From a bacterium UBP1_UBA4783 (GTDB lineage: Bacteria; Krumholzibacteriota; Krumholzibacteriia; Krumholzibacteriales; Krumholzibacteriaceae): DNA of 15,294 bases. Location: assembly GCA_002403075.1 (NCBI GenBank), contig DHHB01000078.1:286-15579 (forward strand), in the 5' to 3' direction. Numbering within the stretch: the stretch's first letter is position 1; every line of letters starts with the position of its first letter. A program made the position numbers and the translations under genes. This document shows positions 1-7,565 of the stretch, piece after piece. The notes under the pieces were generated by a model. It was not told where the DNA came from and did no database searches. It worked only from the letters and a program-made list of their open reading frames with translations.

Positions 1-1572
1 GGCATCGCCGGCATCCAGGCGGCGCTCGATATCGCCGACGCGGGGAAGGAGGTCGTTCTCGTCGAGCGGGAAGCCTCGATCGGCGGCCACATGGCGAAGT
101 TCGACAAAACCTTTCCGACGCTCGATTGCGCGGCGTGCATCCTGACGCCGAAGATGGTTCAAGTCGGCCAGCACGCGAAGATCACGCTGCTCACCTACTC
201 GGAGGTCGAGGAGGTAAGCGGTTACGTCGGCAACTTCAAGGTGAAGATCCGCGAGAAGGCCCGTTACGTCGACCGCGAGCTGTGCAACGGCTGCGGAATG
301 TGCTGGGAGCGCTGCCCCGGATCGCGGGTTCCCGAGGGCGAGACGAACGTTCACCGAACGCTCTCGATCGGCACGCGCGGCGCCAAGAAGAAGAGCGGCG
401 CGCAGAACCCCGCGCCCTCGATCTACATGCCGTTCATGCAGGCGGTGCCGGCGGTCCCCGTCATCGACCGCGACTCGTGCCGTTACTTCCAGGAAGGAAA
501 GTGCCGCGTCTGCGAGAAGATCTGCGAGCGCAAGGCGATCAAGTACGACATGGAGGACCGCATCCACGAGTACGAGGTCGGCAACATCATCATCGCCGCG
601 GGATTGCAGACCTTCGACCCGGCGGCGATGAAGCGATACCGGTACGGCCAGCTTCCGAACGTCATGACGGCGCTCGAGTTCGAGATGATGAACTGCGCCG
701 CCGGATCGACGGACGGGAAGATCGTTCTCGCCGACGGCTCGACGCCGAAGGCGATCGGTATCATCCATTGCATCGGAAGCCGCGACAAGGATTATCACGA
801 ATACTGCTCGCGCGTCTGCTGCATGTACGCGCTCAAGTTCGCGCACCTCATCAAGGAAAAAACGGAGGCCGAAGTCTACAACTTCTATATCGACTTGCGG
901 TGCTTCGGCAAAGGGTACGAGGAGTTCTACGACCGGCTTCTCGGCGAGGACGTGCGGTTCATCCGGGGCAAGGTCGGCGAGATCACGGATCTGCCGATTC
1001 ACGAGGGGGAGAAGGGCAAGCTCGTCGTGCGGGTCGAGGACACGCTCGTCGGCGTCGTGCGCCGCATCCCGGTCGACATGGTGATACTCTGCACGGGCCT
1101 CGAGGCGCCGCGCGGACTTCCGGAGCTCGCGAAGAAGTGCAGCGTGAGCATCGGCAAGGACGGATTCATCATCGAGAAACATCCGAAGCTCGGCCCGGTG
1201 TCGACGGCCACGGACGGCGTGTTCATCGCCGGCGCCTGCCAGTCGCCGAAGGACATTCCCGACACGGTGGCGCAGGCCTCGGCGGCTTCGAGCGCGGTTC
1301 TTTCGATGATCATGCGGGGGCAGATCGAGATCGAGGCCGCGACGGCCGAGATCGACGAGGAGCGGTGCTCGGGATGCCGCATCTGCAACAATCTCTGTCC
1401 GTACCTCGCGATCCGTTTCGACGAGGAGAAGAAGGTCAGCGTCATCAACGAAGCGCTCTGCAAGGGGTGCGGTACGTGCGTCGCGGCGTGCCCGAGCAAC
1501 GCGATCACGGCGAAACATTTCGGCAACGAGCAGATCCTCGCCGAGATAGAGGGGCTCTTGTCGGTAACGTGA
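1..1572 (+). CDS. hdrA: HdrA-like heterodisulfide reductase subunit A (5'-truncated)
   Basis: This is the FAD and iron-sulfur electron hub of Hdr/Mvh complexes, which splits electrons from H2 between a high- and a low-potential acceptor. The reading frame is open from base 1, so the start and the first part of the FAD-binding Rossmann fold lie outside the window; 523 residues are visible, against roughly 650 for the family. Visible in order (partial-protein numbering): the end of the dinucleotide fold with VERE..IGGHMAKFDKTFPTLD; the HdrA-type pair C43/C46 in LDCAACILTPKM; a [4Fe-4S] motif CxxCxxCxxxCP at 95-105; a second Cys cluster from about residue 160; the FAD-domain segment GVFIAGACQSPKDIPD; and two ferredoxin motifs near the C-terminus (CSGCRICNNLCP and CKGCGTCVAACP). 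mvhD starts 26 nt downstream. No Sec codon is visible here, although some methanogen HdrA proteins contain one. hdrB and hdrC, if present, would be outside the window. Confidence 0.93.
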   Translation, partial: GIAGIQAALDIADAGKEVVLVEREASIGGHMAKFDKTFPTLDCAACILTPKMVQVGQHAKITLLTYSEVEEVSGYVGNFKVKIREKARYVDRELCNGCGMCWERCPGSRVPEGETNVHRTLSIGTRGAKKKSGAQNPAPSIYMPFMQAVPAVPVIDRDSCRYFQEGKCRVCEKICERKAIKYDMEDRIHEYEVGNIIIAAGLQTFDPAAMKRYRYGQLPNVMTALEFEMMNCAAGSTDGKIVLADGSTPKAIGIIHCIGSRDKDYHEYCSRVCCMYALKFAHLIKEKTEAEVYNFYIDLRCFGKGYEEFYDRLLGEDVRFIRGKVGEITDLPIHEGEKGKLVVRVEDTLVGVVRRIPVDMVILCTGLEAPRGLPELAKKCSVSIGKDGFIIEKHPKLGPVSTATDGVFIAGACQSPKDIPDTVAQASAASSAVLSMIMRGQIEIEAATAEIDEERCSGCRICNNLCPYLAIRFDEEKKVSVINEALCKGCGTCVAACPSNAITAKHFGNEQILAEIEGLLSVT

Positions 1573-1598
1573 CGGGCGAAGGCGAGAGGGAACGAACC

Positions 1599-2075
1599 AT
1601 GGCGTTTGAACCGAGAATCGTCGGATTTCTCTGCAACTGGTGCACCTACACGGGAGCGGATCTCGCGGGAACGGCGCGGGTGAAATACAGCCCGAACGTG
1701 CGCTCGATCCGCGTCATGTGCAGCGGACGAGTCGACCCCGTGTTCATCATCACGGCGCTCGCCGGGGGGGCCGACGGCGTTCTCATCGGGGGATGCCACC
1801 CGGGGGATTGCCACTACCAGGAAGGGAACTACAAGGCGCTGCGCCGCTACCTCCTCCTGAGAAAGATCCTTCCCGAATACGGGATCGAGCCGGAGCGCGT
1901 TCGCCTCGAATGGGTGTCGGCGTCCGAGGGGGAGCGTTTCGGACGCGTCGTCGACGAGTTCACCGAGCAGATCAGGGCGCTCGGCCCGCTCAAGCTCGAG
2001 GAATCGGTCCTCGAGAGCATGAAGAACGACGTCATGCACGAGGGCGGAACCCCGGCGCATACAACCGGAGTGTGA
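1599..2075 (+). CDS. mvhD: MvhD/FlxD-type hydrogenase delta subunit
   Basis: This small iron-sulfur protein passes electrons from the hydrogenase small subunit to HdrA. The 158-residue product starts at ATG 1599, after a GAGAGGG stretch that can act as ribosome binding site. The frame is open far upstream, but that part is a shadow of hdrA. Family signatures are clear: GFLCNWCTYTGADLAGT (C12, C15), RVMCSGRVDP (C41), GGCHPGDCHYQEGNYK (C66, C71), and the C-terminal LEWVSASEG block followed by EF. The five cysteines match the set that binds a [2Fe-2S] cluster in this family. Its place between hdrA and mvhG is the standard order of Hdr-Mvh operons, and its stop lies 1 nt before the next start. 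It stands alone and is not fused to HdrA, as happens in some relatives. Confidence 0.95.
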   Translation: MAFEPRIVGFLCNWCTYTGADLAGTARVKYSPNVRSIRVMCSGRVDPVFIITALAGGADGVLIGGCHPGDCHYQEGNYKALRRYLLLRKILPEYGIEPERVRLEWVSASEGERFGRVVDEFTEQIRALGPLKLEESVLESMKNDVMHEGGTPAHTTGV

Positions 2076-2076
2076 G

Positions 2077-3030
2077 ATGAAGCTCAAGATCGGCATCTAT
2101 TGGGGCGCGGCGTGCGGCGGCTGCGACGTCGCGATCCTCGACACGCACGAACGTATACTCGAGATCGCGGCGGCGGCCGACATCTTGTTCTGGCCCATCG
2201 CGATGGATTTCAAGTACGACGACGTGCGCGCCATGCCCGACGGGCACCTCGACGCCGTTCTCTACAGCGGAGCGATCCGCAACTCGGAGAACGAGGAGAT
2301 CGCGGTGCTGCTGCGGCGCAAGGCGAAGGCGATGATCGCGCTCGGCGCGTGCGCGCACATCGGAGGCATCCCCGGTCTCTCCAACATGTTCACGCGCGAC
2401 GAAACGCTCAAGCGCGTCTACATCGAATCGGAGTCGGCGGACAATCCCGAAGGCGTCCTGCCTTCGGAGCGGACCGTGAACGACGGAAACGAGCTCGAGT
2501 TGCCCCGTTTCTACAACACCGTGAAGACCCTCTCGCAGGTCGTCGACGTCGACTATACGATCCCCGGCTGCCCGCCCGCGTCGATGCAGATCTATTCCGC
2601 GATCGGGCTCATCGCGGACGGCATGCTGCCGAAAAAGGGGAGCGTCATCGGCGCCGGCGATCGAGCGCTCTGCGACGAATGCGCGCGCACGAAGAGCGAG
2701 AAGAAGATAACGAAAATATACCGGACGCACGAGCGGCTTCCCGATCCCGAGACGTGCTTCCTCGAGCAGGGCTACCTCTGTCTCGGGCCGGCGACGCGCT
2801 CGGGATGCGGATCCCGCTGCATCAAGTCGGGGGTGCCGTGCCGCGGCTGCTACGGGCCGCTCGACGGCGTCGCCGATCAGGGGCTCAAGATGCTGAGCGC
2901 GCTCGCGTCCGTCATCGACGGAAAGGAAGAGCAGGAGATCAATGCGACGCTCGATATGGTGGCGGCGCCTCTGACGACGCTCCACCGGTTCAGCCTCGCG
3001 TCATCGATACCGAGGAGGAAGAAGGTATGA
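2077..3030 (+). CDS. mvhG: F420-non-reducing [NiFe] hydrogenase small subunit (MvhG type)
   Basis: This is the electron-transfer subunit of a group 3c [NiFe] hydrogenase, carrying the iron-sulfur relay from the active site to MvhD. It has 317 residues, normal for MvhG, and starts with MKLKIGIYWGAACGGC after a GGAG site 6 nt upstream. Proximal-cluster ligands are C13/C16 (CGGC), C92 (GACAHIGG) and C165 (PGCPP). Additional cysteines follow at C199/C202 (CDEC), C227, C235, C244, C248 and C255/C258 (CRGC), as expected for two further clusters. There is no twin-arginine signal peptide or C-terminal membrane anchor, so the enzyme is cytoplasmic. The stop overlaps the mvhA start (ATGA), which implies translational coupling. 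Confidence 0.95.
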   Translation: MKLKIGIYWGAACGGCDVAILDTHERILEIAAAADILFWPIAMDFKYDDVRAMPDGHLDAVLYSGAIRNSENEEIAVLLRRKAKAMIALGACAHIGGIPGLSNMFTRDETLKRVYIESESADNPEGVLPSERTVNDGNELELPRFYNTVKTLSQVVDVDYTIPGCPPASMQIYSAIGLIADGMLPKKGSVIGAGDRALCDECARTKSEKKITKIYRTHERLPDPETCFLEQGYLCLGPATRSGCGSRCIKSGVPCRGCYGPLDGVADQGLKMLSALASVIDGKEEQEINATLDMVAAPLTTLHRFSLASSIPRRKKV

Positions 3031-4490
3031 AGCGCATCGCGATCGACCCGATCACGCGCCTCGAAGGTCATGGGAAGATCACGATCTTCGTGAACGACGA
3101 TGGTACGGTGGAGAACGCGTACCTGCAGATCCCCGAGCTTCGGGGGTTCGAGAAGTTCGTCGAAGGTCTTCCCGTCGAGGAGATACCGAGGGTCGTCACG
3201 CGCATCTGCGGGGTTTGACCGGCCGCACACCACATGGCCTCGGGTAAGGCCGTAGATGCAGTGTACAAAGTGAAGATTCCGGCGGCGGCGGCGAAGCTGC
3301 GCGAGCTGTACTACATGGCGCACTTCATGCACAGCCACGCGGCGCATTTCTACGCGCTCGCGGCGCCGGATTTCGTCGTCGGGCCGGACGCGCCGCCGGC
3401 CGAGCGCAACATACTCGGTCTCATCGGGAAAGTCGGCCTCGATCTCGGGCGGGAGGTTATCCGGCAGCGCGAGATCACCCAGCTCGTTCAGCAGATGGTC
3501 GGCGGGCGCGCGACGCACCCCGTGTGGAACCTGCCGGGCGGCGTCAGCCGCGCGCTCTCCGGCGAGAATCTCGAAACGATCAAGGGGTTCGTGCCGGGGC
3601 TCGTCGCCTTCGGAGAGCTCGGTCTCAAGCTCTTCGAGGATATCGTGCTCAAGAACAAGGCGTACCTCGATATCGTCCTCGGGGACGGCTACGAGCTCGT
3701 GACGAACTACATGGGCCTCGTCGACGACCGCAACCGCGTCACCTTCTACGACGGCGCGGTGCGCGTCGTCGACCCGGACGGCGTCGAGATCGACCGCTAC
3801 CGCGAATCGGAGTACCTCGCCCACGTCGCCGAGCACGTCGAGCCGTACTCGTACCTGAAGTTCCCCTATCTCAAGAAGCTCGGCTGGCAGGGGTTCAAGG
3901 AAGGAAAGGGGACGTCCCTCTATCAGGCGGCCCCGCTCGCCCGGCTGAACGCCGCGGACGGCATGGCGACCCCGAAGGCCCAGGCGGCGTACGAGAAGAT
4001 GTACGCGACGTTCGGGGGCAAGCCGGTTCACAAGCTCATGGCGCACCATTGGGCGCGGCTCATCGAGCTTCTCTACGCGGCGGAACGCCTCGCCGAGCTC
4101 GCCGCCGATCCCGAGATCCTCGATCCGAACGTGCGGGTGATCCCCTCGGCGACGCCGTCCGAAGGGATCGGCATCATCGAGGCGCCGCGCGGCACGCTTA
4201 CGCATCATTTCGTAACCGACGAGCGCGGCATCGTCACGAAGGCCAACCTCATCGTCGGCACGACGAACAACAACGCGCCGATCTCCATGGCGGTGAAGAA
4301 GGCCGCCCAGAAGTTCATCGGCGCGGGCGGCGAAGCGACGAACGGACTACTCAACATGGTCGAAATGGCGTTCCGCATTTTCGACCCATGCTTCAGCTGT
4401 GCGACGCACAGCCTCCCCGGTCAGATGCCTCTCACCATCGAGTTGAAGAACGCCGCGGGCGAAACCATGCGCACGATCTCGCGATCGTGA
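3027..4490 (+). CDS. mvhA: [NiFe] hydrogenase large subunit (MvhA type), predicted selenoprotein with Sec64 in motif L1
   Basis: This catalytic subunit binds the Ni-Fe(CN)2CO centre and activates H2. Read with TGA 3216-3218 as selenocysteine, it has 487 residues, the usual size for MvhA. The start is fixed by a near-perfect AGGAGG at 3013-3018, 8 nt before ATG. Motif L1 reads R59-I-C61-G-V-Sec64-P-A-A-H68, matching RxCGxCxxxH with Sec in place of the second Cys. Motif L2 is ordinary: D453-P-C455-F-S-C458-A-T-H461. The 26 residues after H461 match the C-terminal extension that a maturation protease removes, and that protease is the next gene. By homology with characterised enzymes, the first Cys of each motif is a terminal Ni ligand and the second bridges Ni and Fe, so Sec64 would be a bridging ligand. 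A true stop would leave a 63-residue fragment and a body lacking half of its active site. A TGC-to-TGA sequence error is the main alternative, but the hairpin after the codon argues against it. Confidence 0.88.
3216..3218 (+). other. In-frame TGA, predicted selenocysteine codon (Sec64 of MvhA)
   Basis: This TGA interrupts the large-subunit frame exactly at the second cysteine position of the L1 motif. The coding frame continues on both sides with conserved residues: VTRICGV before, and PAAHHMASGKAVDAVY after. Cys to Sec is the usual exchange in selenoproteins. Wholesale reassignment of TGA in this genome is unlikely, because hdrA, mvhD, mvhG, hypB, hypC and hypD all end in TGA at positions that fit the next gene. 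Confidence 0.82.
3219..3264 (+). promoter_or_regulatory. Candidate bacterial SECIS element downstream of the Sec codon
   Basis: The core hairpin pairs ATGGCCT (3234-3240) with AGGCCGT (3247-3253): six Watson-Crick pairs and one T-G pair. The loop is CGGGTA (3241-3246). The G at loop position 2 (3242) has 23 nt between it and the TGA, and the stem starts 15 nt after the TGA; both fit bacterial SECIS elements, which bind SelB. A lower helix ACAC (3227-3230) with GTGT (3261-3264) is also possible. Codons here are atypical: 6 of the 18 codons after the TGA end in A or T (GCA, GGT, GTA, GAT, GCA, AAA), against 1 of the following 18. This suggests selection on RNA structure. No folding program was run. 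Confidence 0.7.
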
Positions 4491-4518
4491 GGCTCGTCCG
4501 CAGTCGGGGGAGGCGACA

Positions 4519-5025
4519 ATGAAAACGCTCGTTCTCGGTCTCGGCAACACCATTCTCCGGGACGACGGCATCGGCATTTATGCGGTGCGCGCGCTCGCCG
4601 GTCGCGTCGACGGCGCGGCCGACTGCCGGGAATCGGAGTGCGCGGGGCTCGACCTCGTCGAGATGCTGCGCGGGTACGACCGGGCCCTCATCGTCGACTC
4701 GATACAGCTCGAGGGAGAGGATCCGGGGACGGTGTTCAGGCTGAAACCGGACGATCTCCGCATTACGGCGCGGCTCGCGTCGCTTCACGACATCGATCTC
4801 GTGACGGCGCTCGCCCTCGGGCGCCGGCTCGGTTTCGCGATGCCCGCAGACGTGACCGTGTACGCCGTTCAGGTGGCCGACGCGCTGACCCTCGGCGAGG
4901 AATGCACGGAGGCGGTCGCGGGGGTTCTGCCGGGGCTCGTCGACGAGATCGCCGGCGAGATTTCCGGCGGCGGTTGCGCGAAGATATCGCGGCCTCTCGG
5001 CGAACGGAAGAGGCGGGATGCATGA
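4519..5025 (+). CDS. Hydrogenase maturation protease (HyaD/HybD/HycI family)
   Basis: This endopeptidase trims the large subunit after the His of its L2 motif once Ni has been inserted, which closes the active site. The 168-residue product starts at ATG 4519, 5 nt after a GGGGGAGG ribosome binding site. Family features are the N-terminal LVLGLGN followed by RDDGIG, with D16 at the place of HybD Glu16; IVDS with D60; and SLHDIDL with H90. These three match the Ni-sensing ligands of HybD. The gene begins 28 nt after mvhA, whose product has the expected 26-residue tail, so MvhA is its likely substrate. The 3' end overlaps hypA by 8 nt. The last 20 residues or so (rich in Arg, Lys, Gly) look unconserved. 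The family is certain; which hyaD-like symbol fits is not. Confidence 0.93.
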   Translation: MKTLVLGLGNTILRDDGIGIYAVRALAGRVDGAADCRESECAGLDLVEMLRGYDRALIVDSIQLEGEDPGTVFRLKPDDLRITARLASLHDIDLVTALALGRRLGFAMPADVTVYAVQVADALTLGEECTEAVAGVLPGLVDEIAGEISGGGCAKISRPLGERKRRDA

Positions 5026-5389
5026 AACGGCCCTCATGACGAACCTGCTCGCCATCGTCGAACGGGCGGCCCGAGACGGGGGCGGCGGAGCCGTCCGCGT
5101 CGTACACGCGCGGATCGGCGAGTTCGCGGGGGTCAACGTCGACGCCTTGCGATTCGCGTTCGAGGCGCTTTCGCCCGGAACGGCGGCGGCGGGCGGGAGG
5201 CTCGAGTGCGAGATCGTCCCGCTCCGGCTGCGGTGCCGATCGTGCGGGGCGGACGGGCCGTCGAGCGAGTTCGTGCTCGCCTGCGGAGCGTGCGGTTCGA
5301 CGGACATGGAGATCGTCGGCGGGCGGGAGATGGAAGTGGACTACATCCTGACGGATGACGAGCCGCCGGAGAGCGGCGCGGGGCGATAG
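5018..5389 (+). CDS. hypA: HypA nickel metallochaperone
   Basis: HypA delivers Ni(II) to the hydrogenase large-subunit precursor together with HypB. The 123-residue protein begins MHE, with the invariant His2 and Glu3 of the N-terminal Ni site. This decides the start, even though it lies inside the end of the protease gene (8-nt overlap, AGGCGGG just upstream). A zinc-binding pair of CxxC motifs is present at C73/C76 (CRSC) and C89/C92 (CGAC). Length is normal. The tail after the zinc domain is acidic. Eleven nucleotides separate it from hypB. Confidence 0.95.
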   Translation: MHETALMTNLLAIVERAARDGGGGAVRVVHARIGEFAGVNVDALRFAFEALSPGTAAAGGRLECEIVPLRLRCRSCGADGPSSEFVLACGACGSTDMEIVGGREMEVDYILTDDEPPESGAGR

Positions 5390-5400
5390 GGGACGAAGCG

Positions 5401-6063
5401 ATGCACGAGATACGCGTCGGAGAGGATCTTCGGGACCGCAACCGCGAGATAGCGGCCGAGAACAGGGAGCATCTGCGGGCGCACGGAATCGTCGCGCTCA
5501 ACGTCATGAGCGCGCCGGGGGCCGGCAAGACGTCGCTTCTCGTGCGCAGCATTCCGCTGCTCGCGGCCCGTCACGCCGTCGGGGTCATCGAGGGGGATAT
5601 CCAGACGACGACGGACGCCGAACGCGTCGCGGCGCTCGGCGTCCCCGTGTACCAGATACAGACGGGAGGGGTATGCCATCTCGACGCGGCCATGGTGCAC
5701 TCGGCGCTCCACCGTCTCGATCTCGACGCGATCGACCTTCTGATCGTCGAGAACGTGGGAAACCTCGTCTGTCCGGCCGAGTTCGATCTCGGAGAGGACG
5801 CGCGGATCATGCTCCTCAGCGTGTCCGAGGGGGACGACAAGCCGAAGAAATACCCGCTGATGTTTCACGAGGCGCAGCTCCTCGTGCTGAACAAGATCGA
5901 TCTGCTGCCGCACGTCGTCTTCGATCTCGAGAAGGCCCGCCGCGAGTCGCGCGAGATACAGCCCGCTCTCGACATCATAGAGCTCTCCTGCGCGACGGGG
6001 GAGGGGATCGATCGCTTCACCGATTGGATCGACCGGTTCGTCGAGAAGGCGAGGGGCCGCTGA
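5401..6063 (+). CDS. hypB: HypB GTPase, nickel incorporation factor
   Basis: HypB is a GTPase that acts with HypA to insert Ni into the large subunit. The 220-residue protein has a Walker A/P-loop in SAPGAGKTS at 37-45 (K43), the switch region EGDIQTTTDAERV at about 64-76, the metal site Cys92-His93 in GGVCHLD with C124 in NLVCP, and the guanine-specificity motif NKID at 164-167. It lacks the His-rich N-terminal Ni-storage stretch seen in some HypB proteins, so it is the plain form that depends on other nickel stores. Its start follows AGGGGA overlapping the hypA stop. Its TGA overlaps the hypC ATG (TGATG), which suggests translational coupling. Confidence 0.96.
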   Translation: MHEIRVGEDLRDRNREIAAENREHLRAHGIVALNVMSAPGAGKTSLLVRSIPLLAARHAVGVIEGDIQTTTDAERVAALGVPVYQIQTGGVCHLDAAMVHSALHRLDLDAIDLLIVENVGNLVCPAEFDLGEDARIMLLSVSEGDDKPKKYPLMFHEAQLLVLNKIDLLPHVVFDLEKARRESREIQPALDIIELSCATGEGIDRFTDWIDRFVEKARGR

Positions 6064-6299
6064 TGTGCCTCGGTATCCCCATGAGGATCGTCTCGCGCGA
6101 CGGCAACGACGCCGTCGCCGAGAGCAGCTCGGTGCGGAAGCAGGTCCGCCTCGATCTCCTCGAGGGCGCCGGCGTCGGCGACTACGTCCTTATCCACGCG
6201 GGATACGCCATCGAGCGCATCGACGAGCGCGAGGCGCTCGAGACGCTCGATCTCATCCGGCGCGTGTACGAGGCCGGCAGGAGGGACGACCCGGCGTGA
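6063..6299 (+). CDS. hypC: HypC hydrogenase assembly chaperone
   Basis: HypC is a small chaperone of the HypC/HybG family. With HypD it forms the scaffold on which the Fe(CN)2CO group is built, and it then carries the iron group to the large-subunit precursor. The 78-residue product starts MCLGIP, the family signature, with Cys2 exposed after removal of Met1. His45 in VLIHAGYAI matches the second conserved site. GAGGGG at 6050-6055 serves as ribosome binding site. It overlaps both neighbours by one base (TGATG on each side). Confidence 0.95.
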   Translation: MCLGIPMRIVSRDGNDAVAESSSVRKQVRLDLLEGAGVGDYVLIHAGYAIERIDEREALETLDLIRRVYEAGRRDDPA

Positions 6300-7399
6300 T
6301 GGAGCCGCGCGCCCTCGACGGTTGGAGCTCTCCTTCCGCCGTCGCGGCGATCGCCCGAGCGATCGGCGCGATACGGATCGATCGTCCCGTCACTCTCATG
6401 CATGTCTGCGGCACCCACGAGCACGCGATCGCGCGCGCGGGCATCCGCGCGCTGCTCCCCGAGGGCGTCCGGCTCGTCGCCGGGCCCGGTTGCCCCGTCT
6501 GCGTGTGTCCGGCGCGGGACGTCGACCTCGCGATCGCGGCGGCCCGGCGGCAGGGGACCGTTCTCGCGACGTTCGGCGACATGATGCGCGTTCCGGCGAC
6601 CGAAGGGTCGCTCGAGTCCGCGCGGGCGGACGGGGCGGACGTCCGCGTCGTCTATTCCCCCGCGGACGCGGTCGATCTCGCCCGGGAGCGTTCGGGGCGC
6701 ACGGTGATCCTCATGGCGGTCGGATTCGAAACGACCGCCGCGCCGATCGCCGCCTCGCTCGCCGCCGATCCGCCGGACAACTTCCTCGTCATCCCGTCGC
6801 TCCGGCTCATTCCGCCGGCGCTGCGCTTCCTGCTCGACCGCGGCGCGGGAGCGATCGACGGCTTCATCCTCCCCGGCCACGCGAGCGTCGTCATCGGACG
6901 CGCGGGGTACCGCTTCCTCGAAGAGGAGTACCGCGTCGCGTCCGTGATCGCGGGGTTCGAGCCGGTCGACGTTCTTCAGGGCGTTCACTCGCTCCTGTCG
7001 CGGATCGCCGCGCGCGAGAGCGGCCCGGTGATGAACGAATACCGCCGCGTCGTTCACGAGGACGGCAATCCGAAGGCGCGGGAGGCGATCGATCGTTGCT
7101 TCGCGCCGGCCGATGCCGCGTGGCGCGGCATCGGCGTCATACCTCTCTCGGGGCTCGCGCTGAGGGAGCCGTACGAGAGGCGGGACGCGGTGCGCGCGCT
7201 CGGGCTCGAGGCGGCGCGGGGCGCCGTGGACGTGCGGCCCGGCTGCCTGTGCCATCGGGTCATACTGGGCGAAGTCGAGCCCGAGGAGTGCGCCCTGTTC
7301 GCGCGAACCTGCACGCCGCGGTCCCCCTTCGGACCCTGCATGGTATCGAGCGAGGGCACGTGCAGGGCGCGCTACACGTACCGGCGGATCGCCGGATGA
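6299..7399 (+). CDS. hypD: HypD hydrogenase formation protein
   Basis: HypD is the [4Fe-4S] scaffold and redox protein on which Fe receives its CN and CO ligands. The 366-residue product is full length. Conserved motifs are MHVCGTHEH (C37), GPGCPVCV (C65, C68), TFGDMMRVP (92-99) and LPGHASVVIG. The C-terminal cluster-binding region has C316, C318, C331, C338, C347 (PFGPC) and C355. The start overlaps the hypC stop, with AGGAGGG at 6279-6285 as ribosome binding site (spacing 13 nt). It is the last gene of the hydrogenase operon in this window. HypE and HypF, which make and transfer the cyanide group, must be encoded elsewhere. Confidence 0.96.
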   Translation: MEPRALDGWSSPSAVAAIARAIGAIRIDRPVTLMHVCGTHEHAIARAGIRALLPEGVRLVAGPGCPVCVCPARDVDLAIAAARRQGTVLATFGDMMRVPATEGSLESARADGADVRVVYSPADAVDLARERSGRTVILMAVGFETTAAPIAASLAADPPDNFLVIPSLRLIPPALRFLLDRGAGAIDGFILPGHASVVIGRAGYRFLEEEYRVASVIAGFEPVDVLQGVHSLLSRIAARESGPVMNEYRRVVHEDGNPKAREAIDRCFAPADAAWRGIGVIPLSGLALREPYERRDAVRALGLEAARGAVDVRPGCLCHRVILGEVEPEECALFARTCTPRSPFGPCMVSSEGTCRARYTYRRIAG

Positions 7400-7446
7400 G
7401 CCGGCCGGCGCGACGACCGGCGCGGCGGGCGGGCGAGCGAAAAATA

Positions 7447-7466
7447 TCGCGCGCGGACGCGCGATC
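7447..7466. repeat. Perfect inverted repeat between hypD and the outer-membrane protein gene
   Basis: The arms ATCGCGCG (7447-7454) and CGCGCGAT (7459-7466) flank a CGGA tetraloop, giving an 8-bp perfect stem 47 nt after hypD. There is no T run on the + side. On the - strand the hairpin is followed by ATTTTT, like an intrinsic terminator, but no - strand gene ends here. It may end or stabilise the hydrogenase transcript, or be an operator for the next gene. The rest of the 166-nt gap shows no gene; an AT-rich CATTATATG lies just after the repeat but has no clear -35 partner. Confidence 0.4.
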
Positions 7467-7565
7467 GTGCATTATATGTGCGATGACGATGCGCACCGCC
7501 CCCTGTCGGAGATCCCTGTGGGTGGGCTCAATCCCTGCACAAGAGCTCGAGACAAGGATGTGGGA

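Noticed and set aside
126..1598. Long + strand frame extending mvhD upstream
   Set aside because: It overlaps hdrA in another frame and is Arg-rich. The family start and ribosome binding site are at 1599.
3216..3218. TGA as a true stop making mvhA a pseudogene
   Set aside because: The frame stays open for 423 more codons with intact conserved motifs and good codon bias, Sec fits the Cys position exactly, and a SECIS-like hairpin follows. A point error cannot be fully excluded.
3216..3218. TGA recoded as Trp or Gly across the genome
   Set aside because: Several genes in the window end at TGA in positions that match the next start, and neither Trp nor Gly would fit the metal-ligand position.
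3234..4490. Independent short large subunit starting at ATG 3234
   Set aside because: It would lack the L1 cysteine pair. The ATG lies within the candidate SECIS stem, and no ribosome binding site precedes it.
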